A DNA stretch of 64,000 bases, from assembly GCF_001976065.1 (NCBI RefSeq), contig NZ_MNAH01000002.1, forward strand, positions 297,781 through 361,780. The letters are read 5' to 3'. This document shows positions 54,014 through 62,677 of this stretch, one piece after another; the stretch's first letter is position 1, and each line of letters begins with the position of its first letter. Position numbers and translations under genes: made by a program. The notes under the pieces are model-generated. The model was not told the DNA's origin. It did no database searches and saw only the letters and a program-made list of their open reading frames with translations. Origin of the DNA: Pseudomonas putida (GTDB taxonomy: Bacteria > Pseudomonadota > Gammaproteobacteria > Pseudomonadales > Pseudomonadaceae).

Positions 54014-55188
54014 GAAATATTCAGGCCAAATTGCTGATCGTCGATGATCTGCCGGAGAATCTGCTGGCACTTGAAGCGCTGATCTCCCGTGACGACCGTC
54101 TGGTCTACAAGGCACTGTCTGCCGATGAAGCCTTGTCGCTGCTGTTGCAACACGAGTTCGCCATGGCCATCCTCGATGTGCAGATGCCAGGCATGAATGG
54201 CTTCGAGCTGGCCGAGTTGATGCGCGGTACGGAAAAGACCAAGAACATTCCGATCGTGTTCGTCAGCGCTGCCGGTCGTGAGCTGAACTATGCATTCAAG
54301 GGCTATGAAAGCGGCGCCGTGGATTTCCTCCACAAGCCCCTGGATATCCAGGCGGTCAAGAGCAAGGTCAATGTCTTTGTCGACCTCTACCGCCAGAGCA
54401 AGGCCATGAAGCAACAGGTCGAAGCGCTGGAGCAGAGCCGCCGCGAGCAGGAAGCGCTGCTCAAGCAGTTGCAGAGTACCCAGCGGGAACTGGAGCAGGC
54501 GGTGCGCATGCGCGATGATTTCATGTCAATCGTTGCCCATGAAGTTCGCACGCCGCTCAATGGCCTGATTCTCGAGACCCAGTTGCGCAAGATGCACCTG
54601 GCCCGGGACAACGCCGCGGCGTTTACCCTGGACAAGATGCACGCCATGGTCGATCGCGACGAACGGCAGATCAAGAGCCTGATCCGCCTGATCGAAGACA
54701 TGCTCGATGTCTCGCGCATTCGCACCGGCAAATTGTCGATTCGCCCCACACACTTTGATCTGGCAGCGCTGGTTCGCGGTTTGCTGCAGAATTTTGCCCC
54801 GCAGATCGAGGCCGCAGAAGCGTCGGTCAGCCTGGAGGCCGAGCAACCGGTGCTGGGCGATTGGGATGAATTTCGCATTGAACAGGTCATTTCCAACCTG
54901 CTGACCAACGCCTTGCGTTATGGCGCCAAGAGTCCGATCACCGTGAAGGTGTACAGTGAGAACCGTGAGGCCCGGGTGGAAGTCCGTGATCACGGAATAG
55001 GCATCAGTGAAGAGAACCAGCAAAGGATTTTCCAGCAATTCGAGCGCGTCTCGGCCAACCATGTCGTTGCCGGACTGGGACTGGGGTTATTTATTTCCGA
55101 ACAGATAGTCACCGCCCATGGCGGTACCATCACCGTCGAAAGCCGGATTGGCGAAGGCGCCCTGTTTCGCGTTTGTCTGCCGCTGTAG
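54007..55188 (+). CDS. Receiver-HisKA-HATPase histidine kinase
   Basis: A 393-residue cytoplasmic kinase: an N-terminal receiver with Asp57 (AMAILDVQMPGMNGF), then a coiled coil (about 130-168), HisKA His178 (SIVAHEVRTPLNG) and an HATPase with VEVRDHGIGISEENQQRIF and GLGLGLFISEQIVTAHGG. The receiver at the N-terminus makes it able to take phosphate or a signal from another kinase. ATG at 54007 overlaps the cheB stop, fixing the start. It has no sensor domain of its own. Confidence 0.92.
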   Translation: MLRNIQAKLLIVDDLPENLLALEALISRDDRLVYKALSADEALSLLLQHEFAMAILDVQMPGMNGFELAELMRGTEKTKNIPIVFVSAAGRELNYAFKGYESGAVDFLHKPLDIQAVKSKVNVFVDLYRQSKAMKQQVEALEQSRREQEALLKQLQSTQRELEQAVRMRDDFMSIVAHEVRTPLNGLILETQLRKMHLARDNAAAFTLDKMHAMVDRDERQIKSLIRLIEDMLDVSRIRTGKLSIRPTHFDLAALVRGLLQNFAPQIEAAEASVSLEAEQPVLGDWDEFRIEQVISNLLTNALRYGAKSPITVKVYSENREARVEVRDHGIGISEENQQRIFQQFERVSANHVVAGLGLGLFISEQIVTAHGGTITVESRIGEGALFRVCLPL

Positions 55189-55265
55189 GAAAACAGCCAG
55201 ATAAACGCAACCTCTGATCGACCCCACGGTCGTATCAGCAGCTATTGACCGAACAAAGGCTTCCC

Positions 55266-55643
55266 ATGAGTGAAGATGCACAAGATGTAGTCCTCGTCGT
55301 CGAGGACGATCCCTCTATCCTGATGGTGCTCTCGGCCTACCTGTCGGGGGAGGGCTATCGGGTCCTGCAGGCCGAGAACGGCGAGCAGGCCTTCGAGATC
55401 CTCGCCAGCAAGCCGCACCTGGACATGATGATCACCGATTTCCGCCTGCCGGGCGGAATCTCCGGCGTGCAGATCGCCGAGCCCGCGGTGAAGCTGCGAC
55501 CTGAACTCAAGGTGATTTTTATCAGCGGCTACCCGCAGGAAATCCGAGAGACGGATAGCCCTATTACCCGTACGGCGCCGATTCTGGCCAAGCCATTCGA
55601 TCTGGATGTGTTACAGGAAATGATGCAGGACATGCTCTCCTGA
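55266..55643 (+). CDS. Single-domain response regulator
   Basis: A 125-residue receiver: VVLVVEDDPSILMVLSAYL acidic pair, Asp58 in DMMITDFRLPGGISGVQ, FISGYPQE and ILAKPFDLDVLQ with the conserved Lys. No output domain. AAAGGCTTCCC before the ATG. It lies 77 nt after the receiver-kinase and ends the plus-strand half of the island, convergent with the kaiC-kinase operon. Confidence 0.92.
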   Translation: MSEDAQDVVLVVEDDPSILMVLSAYLSGEGYRVLQAENGEQAFEILASKPHLDMMITDFRLPGGISGVQIAEPAVKLRPELKVIFISGYPQEIRETDSPITRTAPILAKPFDLDVLQEMMQDMLS

Positions 55644-55740
55644 CCACCCTGCAGGAGCTGCCTAAGGCTGCGAAAAAGCAAGATCAAAAGATCGCAGCCC
55701 TCGGCCAGCGCCTTCACAAACGTGGTGGTGGAAAGCGGGT

Positions 55741-57411
55741 TCAGGCGCGAATCATCTCCTGCACCTTGGCCGTCAACAGGTCGAAGGTGAAGGGCTTGGT
55801 GATCATCTGCATGCCCGGATCGAGAAAGCCGCCGCGCACCGCCGCGTGCTCGGCATAGCCGGTGATGAACAGCACCCTCAGGTCTGGCCGCAGCTGCCGG
55901 CCGATTTCTGCCAGTTGCCGACCGTTCATCCCGGGAAGACCGACGTCGCTGATCAGCAGGTCGATGCGCTGGGTCGAGTCGAGGATCGGCATCGCCGTGT
56001 CGGCATCACAAGCCTCGACAAAGGCATAGCCCAGATCACCCAGTACGTTGCTGACCAACAGCCGTACCGCCGGATCGTCCTCGACGATCAACACGGTCTC
56101 GCCGTTTTGCGCGTAGGGGGCATGTTCGACGTCGATTGGATTGTCCTGGGGCAGGTCACCGCCAAAACGCGGCAGATACAGGTTCACCGTGGTGCCTTCG
56201 CCGACGTCGCTCTGAATGGCGACATGGCCGCCCGACTGTTTGCTGAAGCCGTAGATCATCGATAAGCCCAGGCCAGTGCCCTGGCCGATGGGTTTAGTGG
56301 TAAAGAACGGGTCAAAGGCTCGGTTGATTGTGCTCTGCTGCATGCCGCAACCATTGTCGGTGACGCTCAATACCACGTAGTCGCCGGGCTTGAGGTTGCC
56401 GTGGGGTTTGGTGAACTCGGCGTCCAGGTACCGGTTGGAGGTCTGCACCAACAGTTTTCCGCCATCGGGCATGGCGTCGCGGGCATTGATCACCAGGTTG
56501 AGCAGGGCGCTCTCCAGTTGATTGGGGTCGGCTTCGGCGACCCACAGCTGCTCATCCAACTGCATGTCCAAGTGAATGCTTTCGTTGATGCTGCGCTGCA
56601 AGAGTTCGCCCATGGACACCACCAGGGTATTCATCTGCACGGGCTTGGAGTCGAGCGACTGGCGCCGGGAAAACGCCAGCAGCCGGTGGGTCAAGCTTGC
56701 CGCACGATTGGCCGAGGTCACGCCAAGGTCGATCAGGCTGTCCAGATCCTCTGTACGCCCCCGGGCGAGGCGTCGGCGCAACAATTCCAGGCTGCCGATG
56801 ATGCCGGTCAGCATGTTGTTGAAGTCGTGGGCGATGCCGCCGGTAAGTTGGCCGACCGCTTCCATTTTTTGCGACTGGCGCAGGACTTCCTCGTTGTGGC
56901 GCAGTTGTGCGGTGCGCTCTTCAACCTGCTGCTCCAAAGTCTCGAGGGTGTTTTGCAGGCGCAGTTCACTTTGGCTCAAATCCACCAGCCGGTCCCTGGC
57001 TTCATACTGTCGTCGGCGACCGCGCAGGGCGGCGCCGACCAGGCTGATCAAGGTTTCCGGGTGGAAGGGGCGTTCGAGGAACGTGACATTGCCCAAGAGG
57101 GGGCCAAAGCGTGACGCCGGATTCTGTTCCGGGCCACCATGGTGGGTCAGCAAGACGATCGGCAGATCGGACCATGCCGGCTGTTGTTCGATCAGCCCGA
57201 GCAGCGGTTCCAGATCGCTGCGCAGCAAGGCTTCCGAAGACATGAGCAACAAGCCGGCGCCTTTCTCCAGCTCCTGGCAAAGTCCCGGCAGGTCGGCACT
57301 GACGACACCGCCGAACCCCGCTTCATTGAGCAGCATCAAGGCTATCTGGCTGTCACGTCCCAGGGGCGCAAGAATGATCGCACGCTCGGACGTCGCTTCA
57401 TTGACAATCAC
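55741..57411 (-). CDS. Hybrid histidine kinase with degenerate N-terminal receiver
   Basis: A 556-residue kinase. The N-terminal receiver-like domain (about 1-130, ILAPLGRDSQIALMLLNEAG) lacks the acidic pair; then come a coiled coil (about 145-180), HisKA with His195 (GGIAHDFNNMLTGI), an HATPase (NGCGMQQSTINRAFDPFFTTK, GTGLGLSMIYGF) and a C-terminal receiver with Asp489 (DLLISDVGLPGMNG). The degenerate receiver resembles input domains of KaiC-interacting kinases such as SasA/CikA only in principle. Its GTG start overlaps the KaiC-like stop by four bases (GTGA), so the two are coupled. Confidence 0.92.
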   Translation of the reverse strand: MIVNEATSERAIILAPLGRDSQIALMLLNEAGFGGVVSADLPGLCQELEKGAGLLLMSSEALLRSDLEPLLGLIEQQPAWSDLPIVLLTHHGGPEQNPASRFGPLLGNVTFLERPFHPETLISLVGAALRGRRRQYEARDRLVDLSQSELRLQNTLETLEQQVEERTAQLRHNEEVLRQSQKMEAVGQLTGGIAHDFNNMLTGIIGSLELLRRRLARGRTEDLDSLIDLGVTSANRAASLTHRLLAFSRRQSLDSKPVQMNTLVVSMGELLQRSINESIHLDMQLDEQLWVAEADPNQLESALLNLVINARDAMPDGGKLLVQTSNRYLDAEFTKPHGNLKPGDYVVLSVTDNGCGMQQSTINRAFDPFFTTKPIGQGTGLGLSMIYGFSKQSGGHVAIQSDVGEGTTVNLYLPRFGGDLPQDNPIDVEHAPYAQNGETVLIVEDDPAVRLLVSNVLGDLGYAFVEACDADTAMPILDSTQRIDLLISDVGLPGMNGRQLAEIGRQLRPDLRVLFITGYAEHAAVRGGFLDPGMQMITKPFTFDLLTAKVQEMIRA

Positions 57412-58910
57412 GGGCTTTCATCCCCGAGCAGGGGATTGCTCGCGCCCAGGTAGGTCGGGACACCGCGCAACACACCCTGGAAGGTTTCGAGCGGCTCGCC
57501 GATGGTCATGCCGGTGGCGCTGATCTTGTATTCACGGATGGTCGATTCATGGCTACCGGTGCGTTTCTTGATGATTGAAATGGCCCGCCGTACCTTGCCC
57601 AGGGCTTCAAAATAGCGCAATAGAATGACCGTGTCGGCCAGGTAGGTGATGTCCACCGGAGCCTGCATGTCACCGACCAGTCCGTGCTGGGCAACCGTCA
57701 TGAAGGTTGCCGCCCCTTTGCGATTGAGGTACAGCAGCAGCTCGTGCATGTGCAGCACCAGGGCGTTTTCTTCCGGCATTGCCGCTTGATAGCCGTTGAT
57801 ACTGTCGATTACCACGGTCTTGATGTCGCTTTCGTCGACGCAGCGCCGAACCCGATGGGAAAATTCTCCGGGGGAGAGCTCGGCGGCATCCACTTGCTCG
57901 ATCAGCAAATTGCCGCTGTCCTGCAAGACTTTCAAGTCGATGCCGATGTTCTTCATGCGTGCGAACAGCAGGCCAAGCTCTTCATCGAAGATGAACAGGG
58001 CCGCTTTCTCGCCTCGGGACACGGCTGCGGCGGCGAAAATCATCGAGATCAGCGACTTGCCCGTGCCGGCCGGGCCGAGGATGAGGGTGCTCGAGCCTGT
58101 CTCGATACCACCGCCGAGCAGCGCATCCATTTCACGAATGCCGCTGGTCAGTTGTTGCCTGAGGTAATCCCCACGATGCTCGGCGGCTACCAGGCGGGGG
58201 AACACGTGTACGCCGTCGCCCATGATGGTGAAATCATGATAACCGCCGCGGTATTTCTGCCCACGGTATTTCACCACGCGAACACGTCGGCGCTCGGCGC
58301 CATAGTTGGGCGTCAGTTCCTCAAGGCGAATCACCCCGTGCGCCACGCTGTGCACGGTCTTGTCCAGGGATTCGGTGGTCAGGTCATCGAGCAGCAGCAC
58401 CGTGGCCTCGTAGCGTACGAAGTAGTGCTTGATGGCGAGGATCTGCCGCCGGTAACGCAGCGAGCTTTGCGCCAGCAGACGAATCTCGGAGAGGCTGTCG
58501 AGCACCACGCGGGTAGGCCGGACGCGCTCGACCACTTCAAAAATCTGTTTGGTGGCCTCCCCCAGTTCCAGGTCCGAGGAATACAGCAGCGATTGCTGGT
58601 GCTCGGCAGTCAGGAGGCTTTCGGGGGGCGTCAGTTCGAATATATGGACGTTATCGTCCAGCTCCCAACCATGGGAGCGCGCACCCTGACGCAATTCGCG
58701 TTCGGTTTCGGACAGGGTGATGTACAACGAGCGCTCACCGGCTAGGGCACCGGCCAACAAAAAGTGCAAGGCGACCGTGGTTTTGCCGGTACCGGGTTCA
58801 CCCTCAAGCAAAAACACATGGCCGCGGGACAGGCCGCCATCGAGGATGTCATCAAGACCATCGATCCCTGTGGCGGCTTTTACGCTGATCAACTCGTTGG
58901 ATGTAGACAA
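57408..58910 (-). CDS. KaiC-like double ATPase
   Basis: A protein of about 500 residues with two RecA/KaiC domains in tandem: CI with GLDDILDGGLSRGHVFLLEG, Walker A GEPGTGKTT and Walker B RVVLDSLSEI; CII with GIREMDALLGGGIETGSS, Walker A GPAGTGKSL and Walker B TVVIDSINGY. The residue pair aligned with the S431/T432 phosphosites of cyanobacterial KaiC is Thr-Tyr (VDITYLADTV); the glutamate pairs are SE in CI and DE in CII. I prefer the TTG at 58910 (AGAGGGCATTTT before it, giving MSTSNELISVK); an ATG at 58925 is the alternative. No kaiA or kaiB is in the window. Confidence 0.9.
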   Translation of the reverse strand: MSTSNELISVKAATGIDGLDDILDGGLSRGHVFLLEGEPGTGKTTVALHFLLAGALAGERSLYITLSETERELRQGARSHGWELDDNVHIFELTPPESLLTAEHQQSLLYSSDLELGEATKQIFEVVERVRPTRVVLDSLSEIRLLAQSSLRYRRQILAIKHYFVRYEATVLLLDDLTTESLDKTVHSVAHGVIRLEELTPNYGAERRRVRVVKYRGQKYRGGYHDFTIMGDGVHVFPRLVAAEHRGDYLRQQLTSGIREMDALLGGGIETGSSTLILGPAGTGKSLISMIFAAAAVSRGEKAALFIFDEELGLLFARMKNIGIDLKVLQDSGNLLIEQVDAAELSPGEFSHRVRRCVDESDIKTVVIDSINGYQAAMPEENALVLHMHELLLYLNRKGAATFMTVAQHGLVGDMQAPVDITYLADTVILLRYFEALGKVRRAISIIKKRTGSHESTIREYKISATGMTIGEPLETFQGVLRGVPTYLGASNPLLGDESP

Positions 58911-59040
58911 AAAATGCCCTCTCATGACTAGGGGAAGCGAGGCAGCACGTAAAGCATAGCGGGCTACCTGTTCACTTGACCTTTGGCGGCATTGAGCGTT
59001 CAACTTTTTGTATGGAGATGGCGTTGGGTGTACGCAAACT

Positions 59041-59110
59041 TTGTAGGAGCCCGGCTTGCCGGCGAAGGCGATCTCAAGTACGCCTTCGCCGGCAAGCCGG
59101 GCTCCTACAA
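59041..59110. repeat. REPIN with perfect 30-nt arms
   Basis: Arms 59041-59070 and 59081-59110 are perfectly complementary (TTGTAGGAGCCCGGCTTGCC and on), with a 10-nt loop. It lies between the KaiC gene promoter and the stop of the TPR protein gene. Confidence 0.92.
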
Positions 59111-59150
59111 TGCGCGCAGAAGCATGGCATGGCGTTGTGAAATGGATCTT

Positions 59151-60206
59151 CTAGAGGCCCTGCTGCAACGCGGGATCATCCGGATTCATCTGTTCCAGCT
59201 GGGCCAGCAATATCTGTACGTTTTGCAATTGCCCGCTTTCCTTCCAGTAATTGATCAGCAGCACCCGTGCCCGACGATCGTTCGGGTGGCGCTGGACGAT
59301 TTCCTGCAGCTGCTTCTGCGCAGCCTCCAGTTCCTCTTCGGCATGGAGCAGGGTAGCCAGGTCGTAGCGGTATTCCCTGTTGTCAGGCTCAAGCTCCACT
59401 GCCTTGGACAAACCCAGCAGGGCGAACTCGTTTTGACCGTGATGCAGCAGCCAGAGTCCCAGCGCATGTTGCAGATAGGCCGAATCGGGTTGGGCCTTGA
59501 GTTGTTTGGCCAGCAGTTGGCGGGCGGCGTCGGTCTGGCCCAGCTTGTCCAGGACTTCGATCTGCATGACCAGTGCCGGCAGGTTGTCAGGTGCAAGGCG
59601 CAAGGTATTTTCGAGGGCCTGCTGGGCCTCCTTGTATTCGGCATTGTGCAGGTACAACCGGGCCAGCTGGTATTGGTTGTCGGCGCTTTCCGGGGAGCTT
59701 TTCAGTACCTGTTGCCAGGCATCGATGGCCTGTTCCAGCGGCCCGAAGTACAGGCCCAGATCATCCGGTGACAGCCCAAGCAAGGCGTTGACCGTGGCAA
59801 AGCGGACACTCTGCTCGCTGTCATCGAGCAACGGTCCCAGCAACAGGCTGCGCTGGCCGCTAGGCACCAGGCCGCTGATGCTCTTGATCGCCGCGATACG
59901 AACCTGCGGCTCCTCATGCTGCAGGTCTGCATCCGCCAGTTTCAGTGCTACGGAACTGGGGTAGTTGGGCAGTTCGGCATGCAGCCAGACTCGCCGCTTG
60001 GGCGAAAGGTCCGGACGGGCCAATTGCTGGTAGAGCACCCGCGCGGCCCCCGGCTGGCCATTGCGCGCCGCGGTCAGCGCTTCGCTGTAACCGCGCTTGA
60101 TCGCTTCGGGCACCACGGGGGCGCTGCTGCGCAGGAGCATCCAGGCAAGGCCGAGGGCAAACAGGACGCAGAGGCTGATGAGCAGATAACGGCGGGACTG
60201 GGGCAT
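59151..60206 (-). CDS. Membrane-anchored HEAT/TPR-repeat protein
   Basis: A 351-residue protein: an N-terminal signal anchor (RYLLISLCVLFALGLAWMLL), a stretch of HEAT-like helices (about 95-150; VRIAAIKSISGL and VRFATVNALLGL) and then five or six TPR units (about 155-340; YQLARLYLHNAEYKEAQQAL and HALGLWLLHHGQNEFALLGL). It is a probable periplasmic scaffold attached to the inner membrane. Homologues sometimes accompany cytochrome c-type proteins, but no partner is seen here. It is divergent from the efflux operon, about 140 nt apart. Confidence 0.82.
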   Translation of the reverse strand: MPQSRRYLLISLCVLFALGLAWMLLRSSAPVVPEAIKRGYSEALTAARNGQPGAARVLYQQLARPDLSPKRRVWLHAELPNYPSSVALKLADADLQHEEPQVRIAAIKSISGLVPSGQRSLLLGPLLDDSEQSVRFATVNALLGLSPDDLGLYFGPLEQAIDAWQQVLKSSPESADNQYQLARLYLHNAEYKEAQQALENTLRLAPDNLPALVMQIEVLDKLGQTDAARQLLAKQLKAQPDSAYLQHALGLWLLHHGQNEFALLGLSKAVELEPDNREYRYDLATLLHAEEELEAAQKQLQEIVQRHPNDRRARVLLINYWKESGQLQNVQILLAQLEQMNPDDPALQQGL

Positions 60207-60347
60207 GCAGAATCCGGAAGCTGGCAGGCTTTGGCAAAGCTGTCAGCTTCGGTCAGGCAGGACCTGGAGTCAAACCCTGACTGCGACACCTGTCCAGACC
60301 TTGCCACTGTGACTACGCTTGCTGGAGTGGACTGGACAGGCGGGCCC

Positions 60348-62483
60348 ATGCAAGCGCTGCTGCAATACTTCAAGGCGATGCTCAACCCCGGGCGCGGCGT
60401 GCTGCTGTTCGCACTGCGCACCATCGCGGCCGGGCTGTTGACGCTGTACCTGGCGTTTATATTCGATCTCGAGCAGCCCAAGTGGTCGATCATGGCCGTG
60501 GTCATCATCAGCCAACCCCTGGGCGGCATGGTGCTGGCGCGCAGTTTCGGCCAGGTCATCGGCACCACCCTGGGGGCGGCGGTGGCCGTGCTGATCATGG
60601 CGATCTTCCCCCAGGCGCCGCTGCCTTTCCTCGTCACCTTGTCTCTCTGGCTGGCGCTGTGCACTGCCGGTGGCACCTTGTTGCGCTACACCAGTTCCCA
60701 GGCGTTCGTCCTCAGCGGCTACACGGCAGTGGTCGTGGGGTTGCTGGCGGTCCCCGATCCAGACGGTGCCTTCCTGCTGGCTGTGACCCGCGTGACCGAG
60801 ACGCTCCTGGCCGTAGCCTGCGTCTGCGTCGTCAGCCTGCTGACCGCGCGCCCGGAAGCCGTGGCCAAAGAATATTTCGACAGGATCGATCAGGTGATCA
60901 AGCTGCTGGCGAACCATGCCAGCGCCGTCATCCGCACCGAGGAAAGCGAGGCCGACTTCCATCGTCGGCAAATGCAGCTGCTGGGGCAGATCAGTGCGCT
61001 GGAGGGGGTACGTCGGCATCTGTATTACGACGCGCCACGCTTGCGCAGTGCCGACGATCTGGTGCAGTTGCTCGGCAACCAACTGGTGCTGCTGACGGCA
61101 AGGCTCACTGCGTTGCGCCATCAGCGCGTACTGTTGCTCGAACGCTGGGAGGGCGAGTTACCCGGCGAAATTCGGCAGCTGCTTGACGAAGAATTGGCTT
61201 TGCTCGATGAGCTGGGCCGGCAGGGGCGGGCAATGCCCGGCGAGCAGCGGCGCCAGTTTGCTGCGTTGCAACAGCGTTTCGATGCACTGGCTTACCGGTC
61301 GGAGCAACTGATTGAGCCCTTGAAGGCCACGTTGCGGTCGCTGTCGTGGTCGTTGCGCTGGGAACAGGCGCGAATGCTTCAGCAACTGGAAACGATCCTG
61401 GAATTGAGCGACGTGATCCAGAGCGGGCGCAGGGCGAGTAGTGTTTTTCGCGGCCAGGCCAACCCTTTGCACCTGGATTTCACCCTGGCATCGATGAATG
61501 CCATCCGCGCTTACTGCGCACTGATGGTGGCCGGGCTGATATGGATCGAAACCGGATGGGACGGTGCCCGGGGCGGGATGATCGTGGTGGGGATTCTGTG
61601 CTCGCTGATGGCGACGTTTCCCAGGCCGCTGCTGGCTGCCCAGAGCTTTGCCCGGGGACTCGGGCTGGCGCTGGTGTTGTCGTCGGTGCTGCAGTTCGCG
61701 CTGGTCCCGATGATCAGCAGTTTTGAGTTGTTGGCGCTGCTGCTGGCGCCATTGCTGTATGCGGTTGCGGTGGGGTTGTCCAGCCCGGCGACTACGGGGA
61801 CGGGGATCGGGTTGGGGCTGATGACGTGTCTGTTGCTAGGTCCGCAAAACATAGGGACAGGGCAAAACAGCGCCATCCAGTGGTTCGAGTTTGCCGGCGC
61901 CTACGTGTGCGCCGCCACACTGGCGTTGAGCATCTATGCATTGATCTTCCCCTTCAGGCCTGTGCTGCGGATTCGCCGGTTGTACAAGGAGAACTGTGAG
62001 CAGGTCTACGCCTTGCTGAAAACACCGGCCACCGATGAAAACCAGTTTGCCTTCGAGAGTCGCATGGTCGACCGCCTGACCATGATGCTGGGGCTGTTGC
62101 CGGCCACCCAGGACCAGCCATCGCGGGACCTGTTCGACGTCAGTCTGGGGTGCATGGCCTTGGGCATCGCCTTGAACCAGCTCCGGCAGCAGGGACAGAA
62201 CAACGTGCTGTTGAGCCTGCCGACTCAAGAACGGGTGTTAGCCACCGTTCGGCAAACCGGCCGGCTGGTCGCCGGTCGGACCGATATCGACGTCGATCGA
62301 GTACTCGACAGCCTGCACGCCTTGGGCGATGAGCTCGACGCGTTGCACTGCAGTGCCCATGAACACCTGTGGTCGGTGTTTCGCATGCGCGTGGCGTTGC
62401 TGATCGTGGTGTCGTTCCTGCAGCGCCACCGTCGCCACTTCGAATCAGCCACCTTGCAAGGAGCCCCCGCAATTGCCCATTGA
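60348..62483 (+). CDS. FUSC-family inner membrane transporter (AaeB-like)
   Basis: A 711-residue protein with two blocks of about five to six transmembrane segments (about 15-170 and 385-545) around a cytoplasmic helical region, the layout of FUSC/AaeB exporters. N-terminal ALRTIAAGLLTLYLAFIFDLEQPKWSIM is the family start. With the following DUF1656 and HlyD-family genes it forms the inner-membrane part of an aromatic-acid or antimicrobial efflux pump. The ATG at 60348 has ACAGGCGGG before it; the frame is open upstream but overlaps the divergent TPR gene. Confidence 0.9.
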   Translation: MQALLQYFKAMLNPGRGVLLFALRTIAAGLLTLYLAFIFDLEQPKWSIMAVVIISQPLGGMVLARSFGQVIGTTLGAAVAVLIMAIFPQAPLPFLVTLSLWLALCTAGGTLLRYTSSQAFVLSGYTAVVVGLLAVPDPDGAFLLAVTRVTETLLAVACVCVVSLLTARPEAVAKEYFDRIDQVIKLLANHASAVIRTEESEADFHRRQMQLLGQISALEGVRRHLYYDAPRLRSADDLVQLLGNQLVLLTARLTALRHQRVLLLERWEGELPGEIRQLLDEELALLDELGRQGRAMPGEQRRQFAALQQRFDALAYRSEQLIEPLKATLRSLSWSLRWEQARMLQQLETILELSDVIQSGRRASSVFRGQANPLHLDFTLASMNAIRAYCALMVAGLIWIETGWDGARGGMIVVGILCSLMATFPRPLLAAQSFARGLGLALVLSSVLQFALVPMISSFELLALLLAPLLYAVAVGLSSPATTGTGIGLGLMTCLLLGPQNIGTGQNSAIQWFEFAGAYVCAATLALSIYALIFPFRPVLRIRRLYKENCEQVYALLKTPATDENQFAFESRMVDRLTMMLGLLPATQDQPSRDLFDVSLGCMALGIALNQLRQQGQNNVLLSLPTQERVLATVRQTGRLVAGRTDIDVDRVLDSLHALGDELDALHCSAHEHLWSVFRMRVALLIVVSFLQRHRRHFESATLQGAPAIAH

Positions 62484-62673
62484 TCTGGAAATAGGTGGCG
62501 TCTACTTGCCGCCGATCGCCCAGGCGTTACTGCTGGGTGTACCGGTTTTTTTCGTGCTGGACTGGGTCTTGCGGCGCCTCGGCGTGCTGCAGTTCGTCTG
62601 GCATGAAGCCTTGTTCGAAGGCGCGTTGTACGCCTGCGTGTGTGCAACGCTGATCCTGTTGATGGGAGCCTGA
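62473..62673 (+). CDS. DUF1656 small membrane protein (AaeX-like)
   Basis: A 66-residue protein from a TTG start (AAGGAGCCCCCGCAA before it) that overlaps the FUSC stop by 11 bases: PIDLEIGGVYLPPIAQALLLG is the DUF1656 opening, followed by two transmembrane segments (AQALLLGVPVFFVLDWVL and ALYACVCATLILLMG). AaeX-type proteins always accompany AaeA/AaeB pumps; the precise role is unknown. Confidence 0.9.
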   Translation: MPIDLEIGGVYLPPIAQALLLGVPVFFVLDWVLRRLGVLQFVWHEALFEGALYACVCATLILLMGA

Positions 62674-62677
62674 TGCC

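Noticed and set aside
55672..55700. GGCTGCGA...TCGCAGCC hairpin between the receiver gene and the hybrid kinase gene as a strong terminator
   Set aside because: The stem is only 8 bp with a long loop, and the sequence is a partial copy of the dispersed repeat at 453-502; termination is possible but not supported enough to list.
59043..59110. Possible CRISPR-like repeat between the KaiC-like gene and the TPR gene
   Set aside because: There is one inverted pair and no direct repeat with unique spacers; it is a REPIN.
60348..62483. YccS/YhfK-type assignment of the FUSC protein
   Set aside because: The adjoining DUF1656 and HlyD-family genes fit an AaeXAB-type pump rather than the stand-alone YccS/YhfK family.
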